DNA of 64,000 nt. It comes from an uncultured Lachnospiraceae bacterium. Its GTDB lineage: Bacteria > Bacillota > Clostridia > Lachnospirales > Lachnospiraceae. Made by a program: the position numbers and the translations under genes. The stretch is from contig CAJTUC010000001.1 in assembly GCA_910579395.1 (NCBI GenBank), positions 190,305-254,304 of the forward strand, written 5' to 3'. Shown in pieces: positions 51,511-59,894 of this stretch (its first letter is position 1; each line of letters starts with the position of its first letter). A model generated the notes under the pieces. That model did not search any database. It saw only the letters and a list, made by a program, of their open reading frames with translations, and was not told the DNA's origin.

Positions 51511-52901
51511 AGACGCCGACAGGGAGCATAGAAGATAAGAGGACTGTCCCCTTGAGTTTGTTCTATCTGAAATATTTTGCTTTTCTTTTTCTAGGCGTTC
51601 TGGCGGTCGTGGCCAGTGTGCTCTTTGTATTTGAAATGCTTGTTCTGAACGATGCCGTCTATCCGGCCAATCATGCGGAACAGCAGGCAAAAGAAGCGGC
51701 AGGCAGGATTGCCGATGCGCAGGAAGTAAGCAGAGAATTGATTCCCGATTTATGTCAGTATGCGGTATTCGATGAAAACGGTGAAGTGAAGGGCGGCGAT
51801 ATCGAAAAGGCGGAGCTGGAAGATGCCTGGAACGCGGTACAGGGTCAGCGGTCGGATGTAAGGGGATATTTTTACAGTGTGGTAGAACGTGATGCAGAGT
51901 ATTGTGTTCTGCGGTATGCGATCATACCCCAATTCAGGTCGCCGGTTTTGCGCCGGTATCTGCCCGGACCGCAGAATCTGCTTTTGGCGGCGGGGTTGTT
52001 CCTGATTTTGCTGCTTGTTATCATAACAGCGCTTTGTTTCGGACATACCCTGAGGAAAAAAATGACAGCTTTGATTTCGGCGGCGGAAAAAATACGGAAT
52101 CAGGAATTGGAATTTGATATCTCTGCAAGCGATGTTCGGGAGATCGCGGCGGTATTAAGAGCAATGGACGATATGCGGGCCGCTTTGAAGTCTTCTTTGG
52201 AAAGCCAGTGGAATGCAGAACGTCGCAAAAAAGAGCAGATACTGGCATTGGCACATGACCTGAAAACGCCGCTGACGCTGATTCGCGGGAATGCGGAATT
52301 ATTATATGATACAGGGTTGACGGAAGAGCAGGAAGAGTGCGTTGACTTGATTGAAAAGAATTCCCTGCGGATGCAGGATTATGTGCAGACGCTCATGGAA
52401 GTAACGAAGGACGGTTATGCGCTGCGGCTGCAAAAGATAGACACGGCTTCTTTTTTACAGGAAATCGGAAAACAGCTGAAAGATTTATGTGTCGTGAAAA
52501 AGATTTCTTTACAGGAAAACTTTGAATGCCGGGAATCTTCTTTTTCGGCTGACCGTGAACTGCTCACGCGCGCACTCGTGAATATCGCTTCCAATGCCGT
52601 AGAATATACGCCGGAAGGCGGAAAAATCTTCTGGGAAGTCAAATCCGTTGCGGGGGATATGGAGAATAGGGCTTTTTTACTATTTTCTATCACCGATACG
52701 GGAAAAGGTTTTTCAGCAAATGCTCTGAAACATGCGGTCGAGCAATTTTACATGGACGATGGGAGCCGTCATGCCAATGCTCATTACGGGATCGGCCTGT
52801 TCATGGCCGATCTGGCCGCGAAACAGCATGGTGGACAGCTTTTTCTGGAAAATTTCCCGGAAACGGGCGGTGCAAGAGTCACAATGGAAATACCTTGTTG
52901 A
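51498..52901 (+). CDS. Sensor histidine kinase (CprK-like)
   Basis: A 467-residue kinase. Two membrane helices (about residues 26-50 and 160-182) flank a ~110-residue extracellular sensor domain, larger than the short loop of BceS-type kinases. A HAMP-like linker follows, then HisKA with the phosphorylated His in LALAHDLKTPLTLIRGNAE and HATPase boxes NIASNAVEYTPEGG, DTGKGFS and HYGIGLFMADLAAKQHGG. The ATG overlaps the regulator gene by 13 bases. The external domain probably detects lantibiotic-like peptides. Confidence 0.92.
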   Translation: MGSIKTPTGSIEDKRTVPLSLFYLKYFAFLFLGVLAVVASVLFVFEMLVLNDAVYPANHAEQQAKEAAGRIADAQEVSRELIPDLCQYAVFDENGEVKGGDIEKAELEDAWNAVQGQRSDVRGYFYSVVERDAEYCVLRYAIIPQFRSPVLRRYLPGPQNLLLAAGLFLILLLVIITALCFGHTLRKKMTALISAAEKIRNQELEFDISASDVREIAAVLRAMDDMRAALKSSLESQWNAERRKKEQILALAHDLKTPLTLIRGNAELLYDTGLTEEQEECVDLIEKNSLRMQDYVQTLMEVTKDGYALRLQKIDTASFLQEIGKQLKDLCVVKKISLQENFECRESSFSADRELLTRALVNIASNAVEYTPEGGKIFWEVKSVAGDMENRAFLLFSITDTGKGFSANALKHAVEQFYMDDGSRHANAHYGIGLFMADLAAKQHGGQLFLENFPETGGARVTMEIPC

Positions 52902-52948
52902 AAAATTTTATGTAGAAAAATTTTATGCTGAAAATTTTCATGTTGAAA

Positions 52949-52965
52949 TTAAGGTTAAGTTAAGA
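52949..52965 (+). promoter_or_regulatory. TTAAG repeat cluster, possible second regulator site
   Basis: TTAAG occurs at 52949, 52955 and 52960; the first and third are 11 bp apart, as in the site at 48346-48385 read on the minus strand. It lies upstream of a TATAAT (53114-53119) with a poor -35 box, as expected for an activated promoter of the MacAB-like operon. Confidence 0.4.
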
Positions 52966-53121
52966 TTTTATATGAATAATATTAAGAATGAGCGATTATA
53001 GTTTATTGCAAGCTTGGATATAAAACGTCCGCCAGATAAAATCTTTCAAAAAATTTTAAAAAATATTAAGAAATTATTTGAAGATATTTAATGGTGTAAA
53101 ACGTTATATATAGTATAATAA

Positions 53122-53320
53122 GGCGATGAGAATTTCTAAGCCCGCATAGAACGCGGACTAAGAAATTCTACGATTTGCGGAGCAAATCTTCATCGTCTGG
53201 CAGAATCGCTTTGCGATTCTGCCGCGGTTATGGTATGGCAGGCTAAGAAATTTTACGATTTGCGAGGCAAATCCTCCTTGCCTGGAAGAATCGCATTGCG
53301 GTTCGTCTGGGGCGGGGAAG
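53122..53320 (+). repeat. Structured intergenic element, family B copies 3a and 3b (tandem)
   Basis: Two units in a row. Unit 3a: outer stem GGCGATGAG with TTCATCGTC, CTAAG, GAATTT/AAATTC, CTACG, hairpin GATTTGC/GCAAATC, then hairpin GGCAGAATCGC/GCGATTCTGCC. Unit 3b: outer stem CAGGC/GCCTG, CTAAG, ACG, GATTTGC/GCAAATC, then AGAATCGC/GCGGTTC. They account for the long gap before the ABC gene (52902-53361) together with the regulator site. Confidence 0.7.
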
Positions 53321-53361
53321 TGGGAGAAAAAGAAAAAGGGAGAAAAGGAGAAAGGGGAGCA

Positions 53362-54072
53362 ATGGGTGCGTTAGTGGAGATACAGGATATCTGTAAGATA
53401 TACAATCCCGGAGAAAATGAAGTGAAGGCGTTGAACCATGTGAGCCTGACGATTGATGAGAATGAGTTCGTGGCGATCATCGGCCAGTCGGGTTCTGGGA
53501 AGTCTACGCTGATGAATATGCTCGGGTGTCTGGATGTGCCTTCCAGCGGAAGTTATTTTCTGCATGGGCAGGATGTGTCCCATATGAGCGACAATGAGCT
53601 GTCGGATGTGCGGAATAAAGAAATCGGATTTATTTTTCAGGGGTTTAATCTGATCGCCGGTCTGACGGCGCTTGAAAATGTGGAACTGCCGCTTATTTAC
53701 AGGGGTGTTGGAAAGCGGGAACGGTTGCGGCTGGCGGATACGGCGTTAAATAAGGTGGGACTTGATAAGAGAAAAACACACAGACCTTCCGAAATGTCCG
53801 GCGGGCAGCAGCAGCGTGTGGCGATTGCCAGGGCGATTGCGCAGGCACCGCCGATCATTCTGGCGGATGAGCCGACCGGTAATCTGGATTCCGGCTCCAG
53901 CAAGGAAATCATGGAAATATTGAAAAGCCTTCATGAAGAAGGAAGGACCGTTATTCTGATCACCCATGATAATGAAATCGCAAAGCAGGCTAAGCGGGTC
54001 ATTAAGATCATTGACGGCCAGATCGTACAGGATTCCGGCAAAGAACCGGGAGAAGTTATAGAAGAATCGTAA
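53362..54072 (+). CDS. MacB/LolD-type ABC transporter ATPase
   Basis: A 236-residue ATPase. Walker A GQSGSGKSTLMNML, Q-loop FIFQGFNLI, signature MSGGQQQRVAIARAIA, Walker B PIILADEPTGNLD, H-loop LITHD: all standard for the MacB/LolD/FtsE class. The start at 53362 follows AAAGGGGAG; the upstream open frame only reads through the repeat element. It forms an operon with an HlyD-type adaptor and a MacB-type permease, a Gram-positive efflux layout often tied to peptide resistance. Confidence 0.9.
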   Translation: MGALVEIQDICKIYNPGENEVKALNHVSLTIDENEFVAIIGQSGSGKSTLMNMLGCLDVPSSGSYFLHGQDVSHMSDNELSDVRNKEIGFIFQGFNLIAGLTALENVELPLIYRGVGKRERLRLADTALNKVGLDKRKTHRPSEMSGGQQQRVAIARAIAQAPPIILADEPTGNLDSGSSKEIMEILKSLHEEGRTVILITHDNEIAKQAKRVIKIIDGQIVQDSGKEPGEVIEES

Positions 54073-54099
54073 AGGGGAGAAAGGAGCAGAGTTATTGAA

Positions 54100-55536
54100 A
54101 TGAAGGAGAAAAAAGAGAAAAAAGAAAAGATACCGATGGATAAGGCAAAAAAGAAAAAGATCATTAAGCGGAGTATTTTCGGTGTGATTGCCGCACTTAT
54201 CGTTCTCTTTATGGTAATGAATTCTATCAATGCCGGCAATGCCTTACCGGTCGTATATACGATGCCGGTATCACGGGGCGATGTAGAGCAGATTGTCAGT
54301 ACGAGCGGTACGGTCAAGACGGAAGAAAGCAAGACTTATTTTGCGCCGCTTGCGGTTAAAATCGGTACGGCGAATACGGCTGCCGGCGACAGTGTCAAAA
54401 AAGGAGAGATATTGTACGCTTATGATGAAGAAGCTCTGGCAGATGAGAAGCTGCTGGCAGAATTAAAGATGCAGTCCAATGAAGGCGAATACGAGAGTTC
54501 CATGATTAAAAATAATCAATACATCAGCGAACTGGGAGAAGCCAATATTAATTTGGGTGTGTTGGACCAGCAGATTGAAGACAGTGAGAACTATGTAAAG
54601 GAATTGAATCAAAAAATTACCGACAAGCAGGATTCTCTCGCACTTGAAGGCGCGCTTTTGCAGATTTCCCTGTTAGACTGGCAGAATGACCCGGGATCGG
54701 AAGAATACATGAATCTGCAGAAATTGATTCAGTTAAATACATATGAGCAGCAGCATAACGAAGAAATTGAGATGTGGCAGAAGGAAGTAAAGGAGTACGA
54801 AGAAAAGATCGCTGCCTATAAAGAATACAGAAGTGAGATGAAATCCCAGAAAAGTTCGTCAGAAAGCAGTGCGATGAACAGTGGCGGCAAGAGCAAGCTG
54901 GCCGCGGATACGCAGATGGAAAAAATCAATGCGGAAGAAACTTTGTCCGCTATTGCGGAAGCGGAAGGCGGTATCAAAGCAGATTTTGACGGAGTGATAA
55001 CGGAGATGGGCGTCGTTGAGGGCAGTACTCCGACGGTCGGTGCGCAGATGGTCACGCTGGAGAGTACGGAGAAGGTAAAAGTGGAAATTTCCGTATCCAA
55101 GTATGATTTACAGAAAATTGCGGTAGGACAGGAAGTGGATGTTACGATTGCCGGGAATGTATATCAGGGAAAAGTATCCAAAATCAATGGTATGGCAACG
55201 ACCAACAACAGCGGTGCAGCAGTCGTCGGTGTGGAAATTAAGATTGAAAATCCGGATTCCGGCATTTTTCTCGGTGTAGAGGCCAAGGTGGCAGTACATA
55301 CCGATGTGGCGGAACAGGTTCTGGTCGTGCCGATTGAAGTCATCAACAGCGACCTGGAAGGAAGCTTCGTTTATGCAGTCGAAAACGGTATTTTGATAAA
55401 GAAACGTATCACGACAGGGATTTCCTCCAATACACTCTGCGAAGTGACGGAAGGATTGAACGAGGGAGACCAGATTGTGAGCAATGTTGTGATGGGACTG
55501 GAAGAAGGCATGGCAGTTACGGCGATAGGGGAGTAA
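54100..55536 (+). CDS. HlyD/MacA-type membrane fusion protein
   Basis: A 478-residue adaptor. The N-terminus is strongly basic and acidic (KEKKEKKEKIPMDKAKKKK), then one membrane helix at about 28-46. Next come the lipoyl-like half (TVKTEESKTYFAPLAVKIGT), a long coiled-coil hairpin (about residues 115-260, rich in Glu/Gln/Lys), the second half (GVITEMGVVEGSTPTVGAQ), and beta-barrel plus membrane-proximal domains. It connects the permease with substrate outside the membrane. AAAGGAG lies about 15 bases before the ATG, somewhat far. Confidence 0.88.
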   Translation: MKEKKEKKEKIPMDKAKKKKIIKRSIFGVIAALIVLFMVMNSINAGNALPVVYTMPVSRGDVEQIVSTSGTVKTEESKTYFAPLAVKIGTANTAAGDSVKKGEILYAYDEEALADEKLLAELKMQSNEGEYESSMIKNNQYISELGEANINLGVLDQQIEDSENYVKELNQKITDKQDSLALEGALLQISLLDWQNDPGSEEYMNLQKLIQLNTYEQQHNEEIEMWQKEVKEYEEKIAAYKEYRSEMKSQKSSSESSAMNSGGKSKLAADTQMEKINAEETLSAIAEAEGGIKADFDGVITEMGVVEGSTPTVGAQMVTLESTEKVKVEISVSKYDLQKIAVGQEVDVTIAGNVYQGKVSKINGMATTNNSGAAVVGVEIKIENPDSGIFLGVEAKVAVHTDVAEQVLVVPIEVINSDLEGSFVYAVENGILIKKRITTGISSNTLCEVTEGLNEGDQIVSNVVMGLEEGMAVTAIGE

Positions 55537-55540
55537 ACAG

Positions 55541-56761
55541 ATGGCACAGATATGGGAATACATAAAAATTGCCCTGATGAATATCAAGTCGAACAAAGGC
55601 CGTTCTGTTTTGACCATGCTGGGCATTGTTATCGGTATTGCTTCGGTCATCATGGTCATGGCGATCGGAAACGGTGTCAGGGGGCAGATTAACGACGAAC
55701 TGGAAAGCATCGGAAGCGGTATGGTGGAGCTGTATCTGGATACGACGCTGGAAACGACTACGATACGATTTTCGCAGGAAGATTTTGACCTGATTCAGGA
55801 TAGAGTGGACCATGTAAAGGGCGTTACGCCTGTGATCGGCGGATGGGGCTCTGCGGAAGGGCCGAAAGGAAACTTTGAGGCAAGAGTCATGGCGGGAACC
55901 GAAGGGCTGGAGTATTATTCCGGCGGCGGCGGCCCGGTCATTAAAGGAAGATATTTTACAGAGGAAGAAGCGAACGGCGGCAGCCGCGTGTGTGTTATTT
56001 CGGAAGGTAATGCAATGAATATGTTCGGAACGACGGACGTGCTCGGGATGTCCTTTGAAGTGACCCTGTACGGGATTTCGCAGGAATTGACGATCATCGG
56101 TATCCGTGAGGACAACGCGACGAGTTTTGTCAATACGGGTTCCAGTCAGACGATTAATATCGAACTGCCGATTGCCGTGATGTCGAATGATTTCTATTTT
56201 TGGACGGAAGAATTTTCCGATATCATTGTTTTTGCAGATGATACGAGATACTGTACGGAAGTAGCCCAGAATGCGGTGAAGGTTCTGGAAGGAAAATACG
56301 GCGTATGGGGTGAAAATCAGATTATTGTCAACAATATCTCCGATATGTCTGCGGAGATGGACAGTATCCTGGGGATTCTGACGATGTTCGTTTCTTTCGT
56401 TGCAGCGATTTCCCTGCTGGTCGGTGGTATCGGCGTTATGAACATCATGCTCGTATCCGTGACTGAACGTACTCGAGAAATCGGTATCCGTAAATCACTG
56501 GGTGCGCGGACAGGTTCCATTCTGCTTCAATTTTTGGCGGAAGCGGCCATTATCACGATGCTTGGCGGAATCATCGGCATCATATTGGGAATGCTTGGCG
56601 GTAATGCGGTATGTTCCGTTCTTGATATTACGCCGAAAACAGAAGTATCCACGATTATCGGCGCGACCCTCTTTTCTTCTGCGGTCGGTCTGTTCTTCGG
56701 AATCTATCCGGCCAGAAAAGCGGCGAAGTTGAGCCCGATTGAGGCGTTGCGGCACGAATAG
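55541..56761 (+). CDS. MacB/FtsX-type ABC permease
   Basis: A 406-residue permease. One N-terminal helix (MLGIVIGIASVIMVMAIGNG) precedes a large extracytoplasmic MacB-type domain (~residues 45-270), then three helices (LTMFVSFVAAISLLVGGIGV and the two that follow). The cytoplasmic loop ERTREIGIRKSLGARTGSI, contacting the ATPase, is the family signature, and the protein ends PARKAAKLSPIEALRHE. It lies 4 bp after the adaptor gene and works as a dimer with the ATPase. Confidence 0.92.
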   Translation: MAQIWEYIKIALMNIKSNKGRSVLTMLGIVIGIASVIMVMAIGNGVRGQINDELESIGSGMVELYLDTTLETTTIRFSQEDFDLIQDRVDHVKGVTPVIGGWGSAEGPKGNFEARVMAGTEGLEYYSGGGGPVIKGRYFTEEEANGGSRVCVISEGNAMNMFGTTDVLGMSFEVTLYGISQELTIIGIREDNATSFVNTGSSQTINIELPIAVMSNDFYFWTEEFSDIIVFADDTRYCTEVAQNAVKVLEGKYGVWGENQIIVNNISDMSAEMDSILGILTMFVSFVAAISLLVGGIGVMNIMLVSVTERTREIGIRKSLGARTGSILLQFLAEAAIITMLGGIIGIILGMLGGNAVCSVLDITPKTEVSTIIGATLFSSAVGLFFGIYPARKAAKLSPIEALRHE

Positions 56762-56947
56762 GGTAAGAAGAAGTTCTAAAGACGTTCTGCCAGTGGGAAG
56801 AACGTCAAGAACTTCTACGATTTGCCGGAGGCAAATCTTTCTCACCCGGAAGAACGCCCTCAATAAGGGCGTTCTTCCAGAACTGTGAAGGCGCCAATTA
56901 AAGGCATTCTTCCAGAACTGTGAAGGCGCCGAATGAAGGCGTTTTTC
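56760..56947 (+). repeat. Structured intergenic element, family B copy 4, with 35-bp tandem tail
   Basis: Starts at the permease stop: outer stem GGGTAAGAA with TTCTCACCC; hairpin 1 (GAAGTTCTAA.../GAACTTC), CTACG, hairpin 2 GATTTGCC/GGCAAATC, hairpin 3 GAACGCCCT/AGGGCGTTC. From 56875 a 35-bp unit beginning TTCCAGAACTGTGAAGGCG occurs twice in tandem. Confidence 0.75.
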
Positions 56948-56993
56948 TAAGGACGGGGAAGTCTTGGGAGAGGATGAACTTGCAACTCGGGGC

Positions 56994-57159
56994 TTGCACT
57001 TTATCAGAATTTCAGTATAATGATAATAGAGAAAAGGAACAATGTTTCCTTCGTAGAGAAAGCACCTGCAATGTAGGTGCTTTTCCTAGATTGAAAAATC
57101 AGACATTTTTCAATCACAGGTTTGTGCTTATGCTCAAACTCGCAAGTTGAGAGAAAGGC
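56994..57159 (+). promoter_or_regulatory. Promoter and structured leader of the YcxB-like gene
   Basis: TTGCAC (56994-56999), 16 bases, TATAAT (57016-57021). The ~130-nt leader holds several hairpins in a row: AAGGAA/TTTCCTT (57034-57051), AGCACCT/AGGTGCT followed by TTTTCC (57060-57085, terminator-like), and TTGAAAAA/TTTTTCAA (57091-57113). An attenuation leader or a small RNA is possible. There is no known riboswitch consensus. Confidence 0.5.
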
Positions 57160-57654
57160 ATGGTTTTTATTGATATGGAAGTTGAATTTGACGTGAAAAT
57201 GGAAGCGGGTATTTTGTACGATTATATGCTGCACCATACTTACAGCAGTTTTGCCGGGCTGCTGGGAACGGTAGCGGGCGCGTTGCTGCTGATCATCTTT
57301 TATTCCGATAGAAAGCTCATCTATCTGATAGCGGGACTGGTAGCGCTTGCTTATCAGCCTTGGAGCCTTTTTCTCCGTTCCAGACAGCAGATGCTGAAAA
57401 ATCCGGCCTTTAAGAAACCGCTGCACTATAAACTGACGGAGGAAGGCATCGAGGTATCGCAGGGAGATGCGACAGACAGCCAGAAATGGGAAGATATGTA
57501 TAAGGCAGTTTCTACGGGAAGAAGCATTGTTGTTTATACTTCCCGGATCAACGCCTGTATTTTTCCCAAAAAGGATATCGGTGAAGATAAGTATAAAGTC
57601 ATCGAGATGATTTCCACACATATGCCGCCTAAGAAAGTAAAAATCAGGAGCTAG
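57160..57654 (+). CDS. YcxB-like membrane protein
   Basis: A 164-residue protein. Residues 1-20 form a soluble strand region, 33-66 two closely spaced membrane helices (FAGLLGTVAGALLLIIFY and LIYLIAGLVALAYQP), and the last ~90 a cytoplasmic PH-like domain (HYKLTEEGIEVSQGDATDSQ, KAVSTGRSIVVYTSRIN, IFPKKDI) typical of the YcxB family. Function unknown. The start is either ATG 57160 or ATG 57175; the nearest ribosome site AGAAAGG is too close to the first and rather far from the second. Confidence 0.75.
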   Translation: MVFIDMEVEFDVKMEAGILYDYMLHHTYSSFAGLLGTVAGALLLIIFYSDRKLIYLIAGLVALAYQPWSLFLRSRQQMLKNPAFKKPLHYKLTEEGIEVSQGDATDSQKWEDMYKAVSTGRSIVVYTSRINACIFPKKDIGEDKYKVIEMISTHMPPKKVKIRS

Positions 57655-57722
57655 TGAGAAGAGAAGTTTTGACTTGCGGAGCAAGTCTTCTTCGCAAGGC
57701 GAACTTGTTCGCCTTGAGATTT
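57654..57722 (+). repeat. Family B-like element, copy 5 (short)
   Basis: Directly after the YcxB stop: GTGAGAAGAGAAG, hairpin GACTTGC/GCAAGTC, CTTCTTCGC, and hairpin AAGGCGAAC/GTTCGCCTT. The order of parts is as in family B but hairpin 1 and CTACG are missing. Confidence 0.5.
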
Positions 57723-57746
57723 ATTACATGGAAGCGGGTATTGGGA

Positions 57747-58211
57747 ATGGAACAGGTCATAGAGACATACAGCGCAGAGGAAACGTATGCGCTCGGGAAA
57801 AAAATAGGAGAAAATGCGAAACCGGGGCAGGTATATTCCCTGATCGGTGATCTGGGTGTCGGAAAGACCGTTTTTACACAGGGCGTAGCGGCAGGACTTG
57901 GGATTTCGGAACCTGTAAGCAGTCCGACCTTTACGATTCTTCAGATTTACGAGGAAGGAAGAATGCCTTTTTATCACTTTGATGTATACAGGATTGGGGA
58001 TATCGAAGAGATGGAAGAAATCGGTTATGAGGATTGTTTCTACGGAGAAGGAATTTGTCTGGTTGAGTGGGCGAATCTGATTGAAGAGATTCTCCCGGAG
58101 GATCATATCCGGATTACGATTGCCAAAGAATTATCGTCTGGTTTTGATTACCGGACGATTAGAATAGAGCAGGAACAAACAGAAACCGGAACAGGGACAG
58201 GAACAGAGTAA
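57747..58211 (+). CDS. tsaE: t6A synthesis ATPase TsaE
   Basis: A 154-residue P-loop ATPase of the TsaBDE complex that makes N6-threonylcarbamoyladenosine at position 37 of ANN-reading tRNAs. Walker A is GDLGVGKTVFTQGV. SSPTFTILQIYE and HFDVYRIGD are family motifs, and the Walker B-like strand is ICLVEWANLIEE. The start at 57747 is chosen because the upstream reading frame belongs to a repeat. It heads a cluster with tsaB and rimI. Confidence 0.93.
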   Translation: MEQVIETYSAEETYALGKKIGENAKPGQVYSLIGDLGVGKTVFTQGVAAGLGISEPVSSPTFTILQIYEEGRMPFYHFDVYRIGDIEEMEEIGYEDCFYGEGICLVEWANLIEEILPEDHIRITIAKELSSGFDYRTIRIEQEQTETGTGTGTE

Positions 58212-58268
58212 CAAGAATAACATATAGAAGCAGACGGAAATGGAAATATAGACGACAGGGAAAAAGAG

Positions 58269-58982
58269 ATGAAACTGATAGCATTAGACAGTTCCGGGTT
58301 GGTAGCTTCCGTGGCGGTCGTGGAAGACGAAACACTGATTGCGGAATATTCGATTCAATATAAGAAAACGCATTCCCAGACATTGCTGCCGATGTTGGAC
58401 GAAATTCGGAATATGATAGAACTCGACTTGCGGGAGGTGGATGCAATCGCAGTAGCTGCCGGCCCCGGTTCTTTTACCGGCCTGCGGATTGGCTCTGCGA
58501 CAGCGAAAGGCCTTTCTTTTGCTATGGAAAAGCCGATTGTGGCGGTACCGACGGTAGACGGGCTGGCTTACAATCTTTATGCGACGGATAAAATTGTCTG
58601 CCCGATCATGGATGCCAGACGCAGTCAGGTCTATACAGGTATTTATGAGTTCCTTCCGAAGGAAATGAAATATTGTCTTAATATAATAAAACGACAGTGC
58701 GCCGCTGCCTTTGATGAAATTGCACAGGAATTGAATTTGCTTGGCAGAGAGGTGATCTTTCTGGGGGACGGGGTACCCGTTTTCCGGGAGCGCATGAAAG
58801 AAGTAATGCAGGTACCTTATACGCTTGCGCCGGCCCATATGAACAGACAGCGGGCGGCCAGCATAGGTGTGCTCGGAAGCATTTATTTTGCACAGGGCAG
58901 GGCGGTAAGCGGAGCGGAATATGCACCGGAATATCTGCGGCTGTCGCAGGCGGAACGCCAGCGGAAAGGTGAGGAAGCATGA
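58269..58982 (+). CDS. tsaB: t6A synthesis protein TsaB
   Basis: A 237-residue ASKHA-fold protein, the inactive partner and scaffold of TsaD. Typical motifs are IALDSSGLVASVAVVED, KTHSQTLLPMLDEI, and AVAAGPGSFTGLRIGSATAKGL. The last 50 residues contain AEYAPEYLRLSQAE, as in other TsaB. AGGGA precedes the ATG. It overlaps rimI by 4 bases (ATGA). Confidence 0.94.
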   Translation: MKLIALDSSGLVASVAVVEDETLIAEYSIQYKKTHSQTLLPMLDEIRNMIELDLREVDAIAVAAGPGSFTGLRIGSATAKGLSFAMEKPIVAVPTVDGLAYNLYATDKIVCPIMDARRSQVYTGIYEFLPKEMKYCLNIIKRQCAAAFDEIAQELNLLGREVIFLGDGVPVFRERMKEVMQVPYTLAPAHMNRQRAASIGVLGSIYFAQGRAVSGAEYAPEYLRLSQAERQRKGEEA

Positions 58983-59413
58983 TACAGATCAGATCGATGG
59001 AGCGGGCGGATGTCGATGTCATCAGCAGACTGGAAGAAGAAACTTTTTCCATGCCATGGTCAAGAGATGCTTTTCTGGAAATGATCACAAAGGATGATGC
59101 GGCTTATTATGTGGCAGAACTGGACGGCCGGGTGGTTGGCGGATGCGGTGTGCTGATGGCAGCGGGGGAAGGAAATATTACCAATGTCGTCGTAGCGGAA
59201 GAAGCGCGGAACAAAGGCATCGGAACAAAGATGCTGCGTCATCTTATGGAAGAAGGAGAGCGCAACGGACTTGGCGCTTTTACATTAGAAGTACGGGTGA
59301 GCAATGCGCCTGCCATTCATGTATATGAGAAGCTTGGATTTCTTTCCGAGGGAATCCGCCCGAACTTTTATGAGAAGCCTGCTGAGGACGCCGTGATCAT
59401 GTGGAAGAGATAG
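58979..59413 (+). CDS. rimI: Ribosomal protein alanine N-acetyltransferase
   Basis: A 144-residue GNAT enzyme. The acetyl-CoA loop is NKGIGTKMLRHLM in VVAEEARNKGIGTK. The substrate end LGAFTLEVRVSNAPAIHVYEKLGF and GIRPNFYEKPAEDAVIMWK are typical of RimI, which acetylates the N-terminus of ribosomal protein S18. Overlap with tsaB shows coupled translation, an order (tsaE-tsaB-rimI) frequent in Firmicutes. Confidence 0.92.
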   Translation: MIQIRSMERADVDVISRLEEETFSMPWSRDAFLEMITKDDAAYYVAELDGRVVGGCGVLMAAGEGNITNVVVAEEARNKGIGTKMLRHLMEEGERNGLGAFTLEVRVSNAPAIHVYEKLGFLSEGIRPNFYEKPAEDAVIMWKR

Positions 59414-59479
59414 GAAAGAGACCGAATATTTACCACTGTTTTTGCATAGGACAGATTGTTATAATGATTAAGACATGAA

Positions 59480-59511
59480 TGTCGAATGTTCGACAGGGAC
59501 ATCTGTCGGGA
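59480..59511 (+). promoter_or_regulatory. Overlapping inverted repeats upstream of the zinc-ribbon gene
   Basis: TGTCGAATGTTCGACA (59480-59495) is a perfect 7-2-7 palindrome. It overlaps CGACAG-(6)-CTGTCG at 59490-59507, so the two cannot fold together. A TATAAT lies just upstream (59459-59464). Either an operator with three half sites or alternative hairpins in the leader. Confidence 0.45.
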
Positions 59512-59555
59512 AATGTCAACGGAAGATGTTGTTTATGTAGGCACAGGAGGGTAAA

Positions 59556-59870
59556 ATGAGAACTTATCTTGATAAATCTATGAATTATCAACAAAATTCA
59601 AATAATCAGAATTTGTTGGAAAATTTTGTCAAAAAAACAGAAAATGACACTGGACTTGCTTCAGTTATCTGCAATTGCTGTAATAAGGAATTACGGGTAG
59701 AAAATGGCATTCTAAAGGATGAATGTATTCATATTTCTCATGCTTTCGGCTATTTCAGCGAAAAAGACGGGGAGATACAATGTTTTGACTTGTGTGAGGA
59801 GTGCTATAACAAAATGATTGCAAAATTCCGGGTTCCGGTAGAAAGCGGGGAGAGAACGGAATTGCTGTAA
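59556..59870 (+). CDS. Small zinc-ribbon-like hypothetical protein
   Basis: A 104-residue protein with two Cys pairs: CNCCNK near residue 39 and LCEECYN near residue 82, spaced like a zinc ribbon. Between them is the aromatic stretch SHAFGYFSEKDGE. The N-terminal 30 residues are Asn/Gln-rich. AGGAGG precedes the ATG. I recognise the pattern from other Lachnospiraceae genomes but no function is assigned. It may act with RNase Z or in regulation; there is no direct evidence. Confidence 0.7.
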   Translation: MRTYLDKSMNYQQNSNNQNLLENFVKKTENDTGLASVICNCCNKELRVENGILKDECIHISHAFGYFSEKDGEIQCFDLCEECYNKMIAKFRVPVESGERTELL

Positions 59871-59894
59871 GCCTGTCCGGGAACAGGAGTTTAT

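Noticed and set aside
53230..53361. N-terminal extension of the MacB-type ATPase
   Set aside because: The extra 44 residues come from reading through a structured repeat; a good ribosome site supports the start at 53362.
56920..57150. 76-residue plus-strand frame
   Set aside because: It spans the end of a repeat, a promoter and several hairpins; there is no ribosome site or protein-like composition.
57004..57684. 226-residue minus-strand frame
   Set aside because: It is antisense to the YcxB-like gene and its leader; there is no ribosome site and the composition is typical of a shadow frame.
59480..59495. LexA (SOS) box
   Set aside because: The palindrome TGTCGAATGTTCGACA does not match the GAAC-(4)-GTTC type box of Firmicutes LexA.
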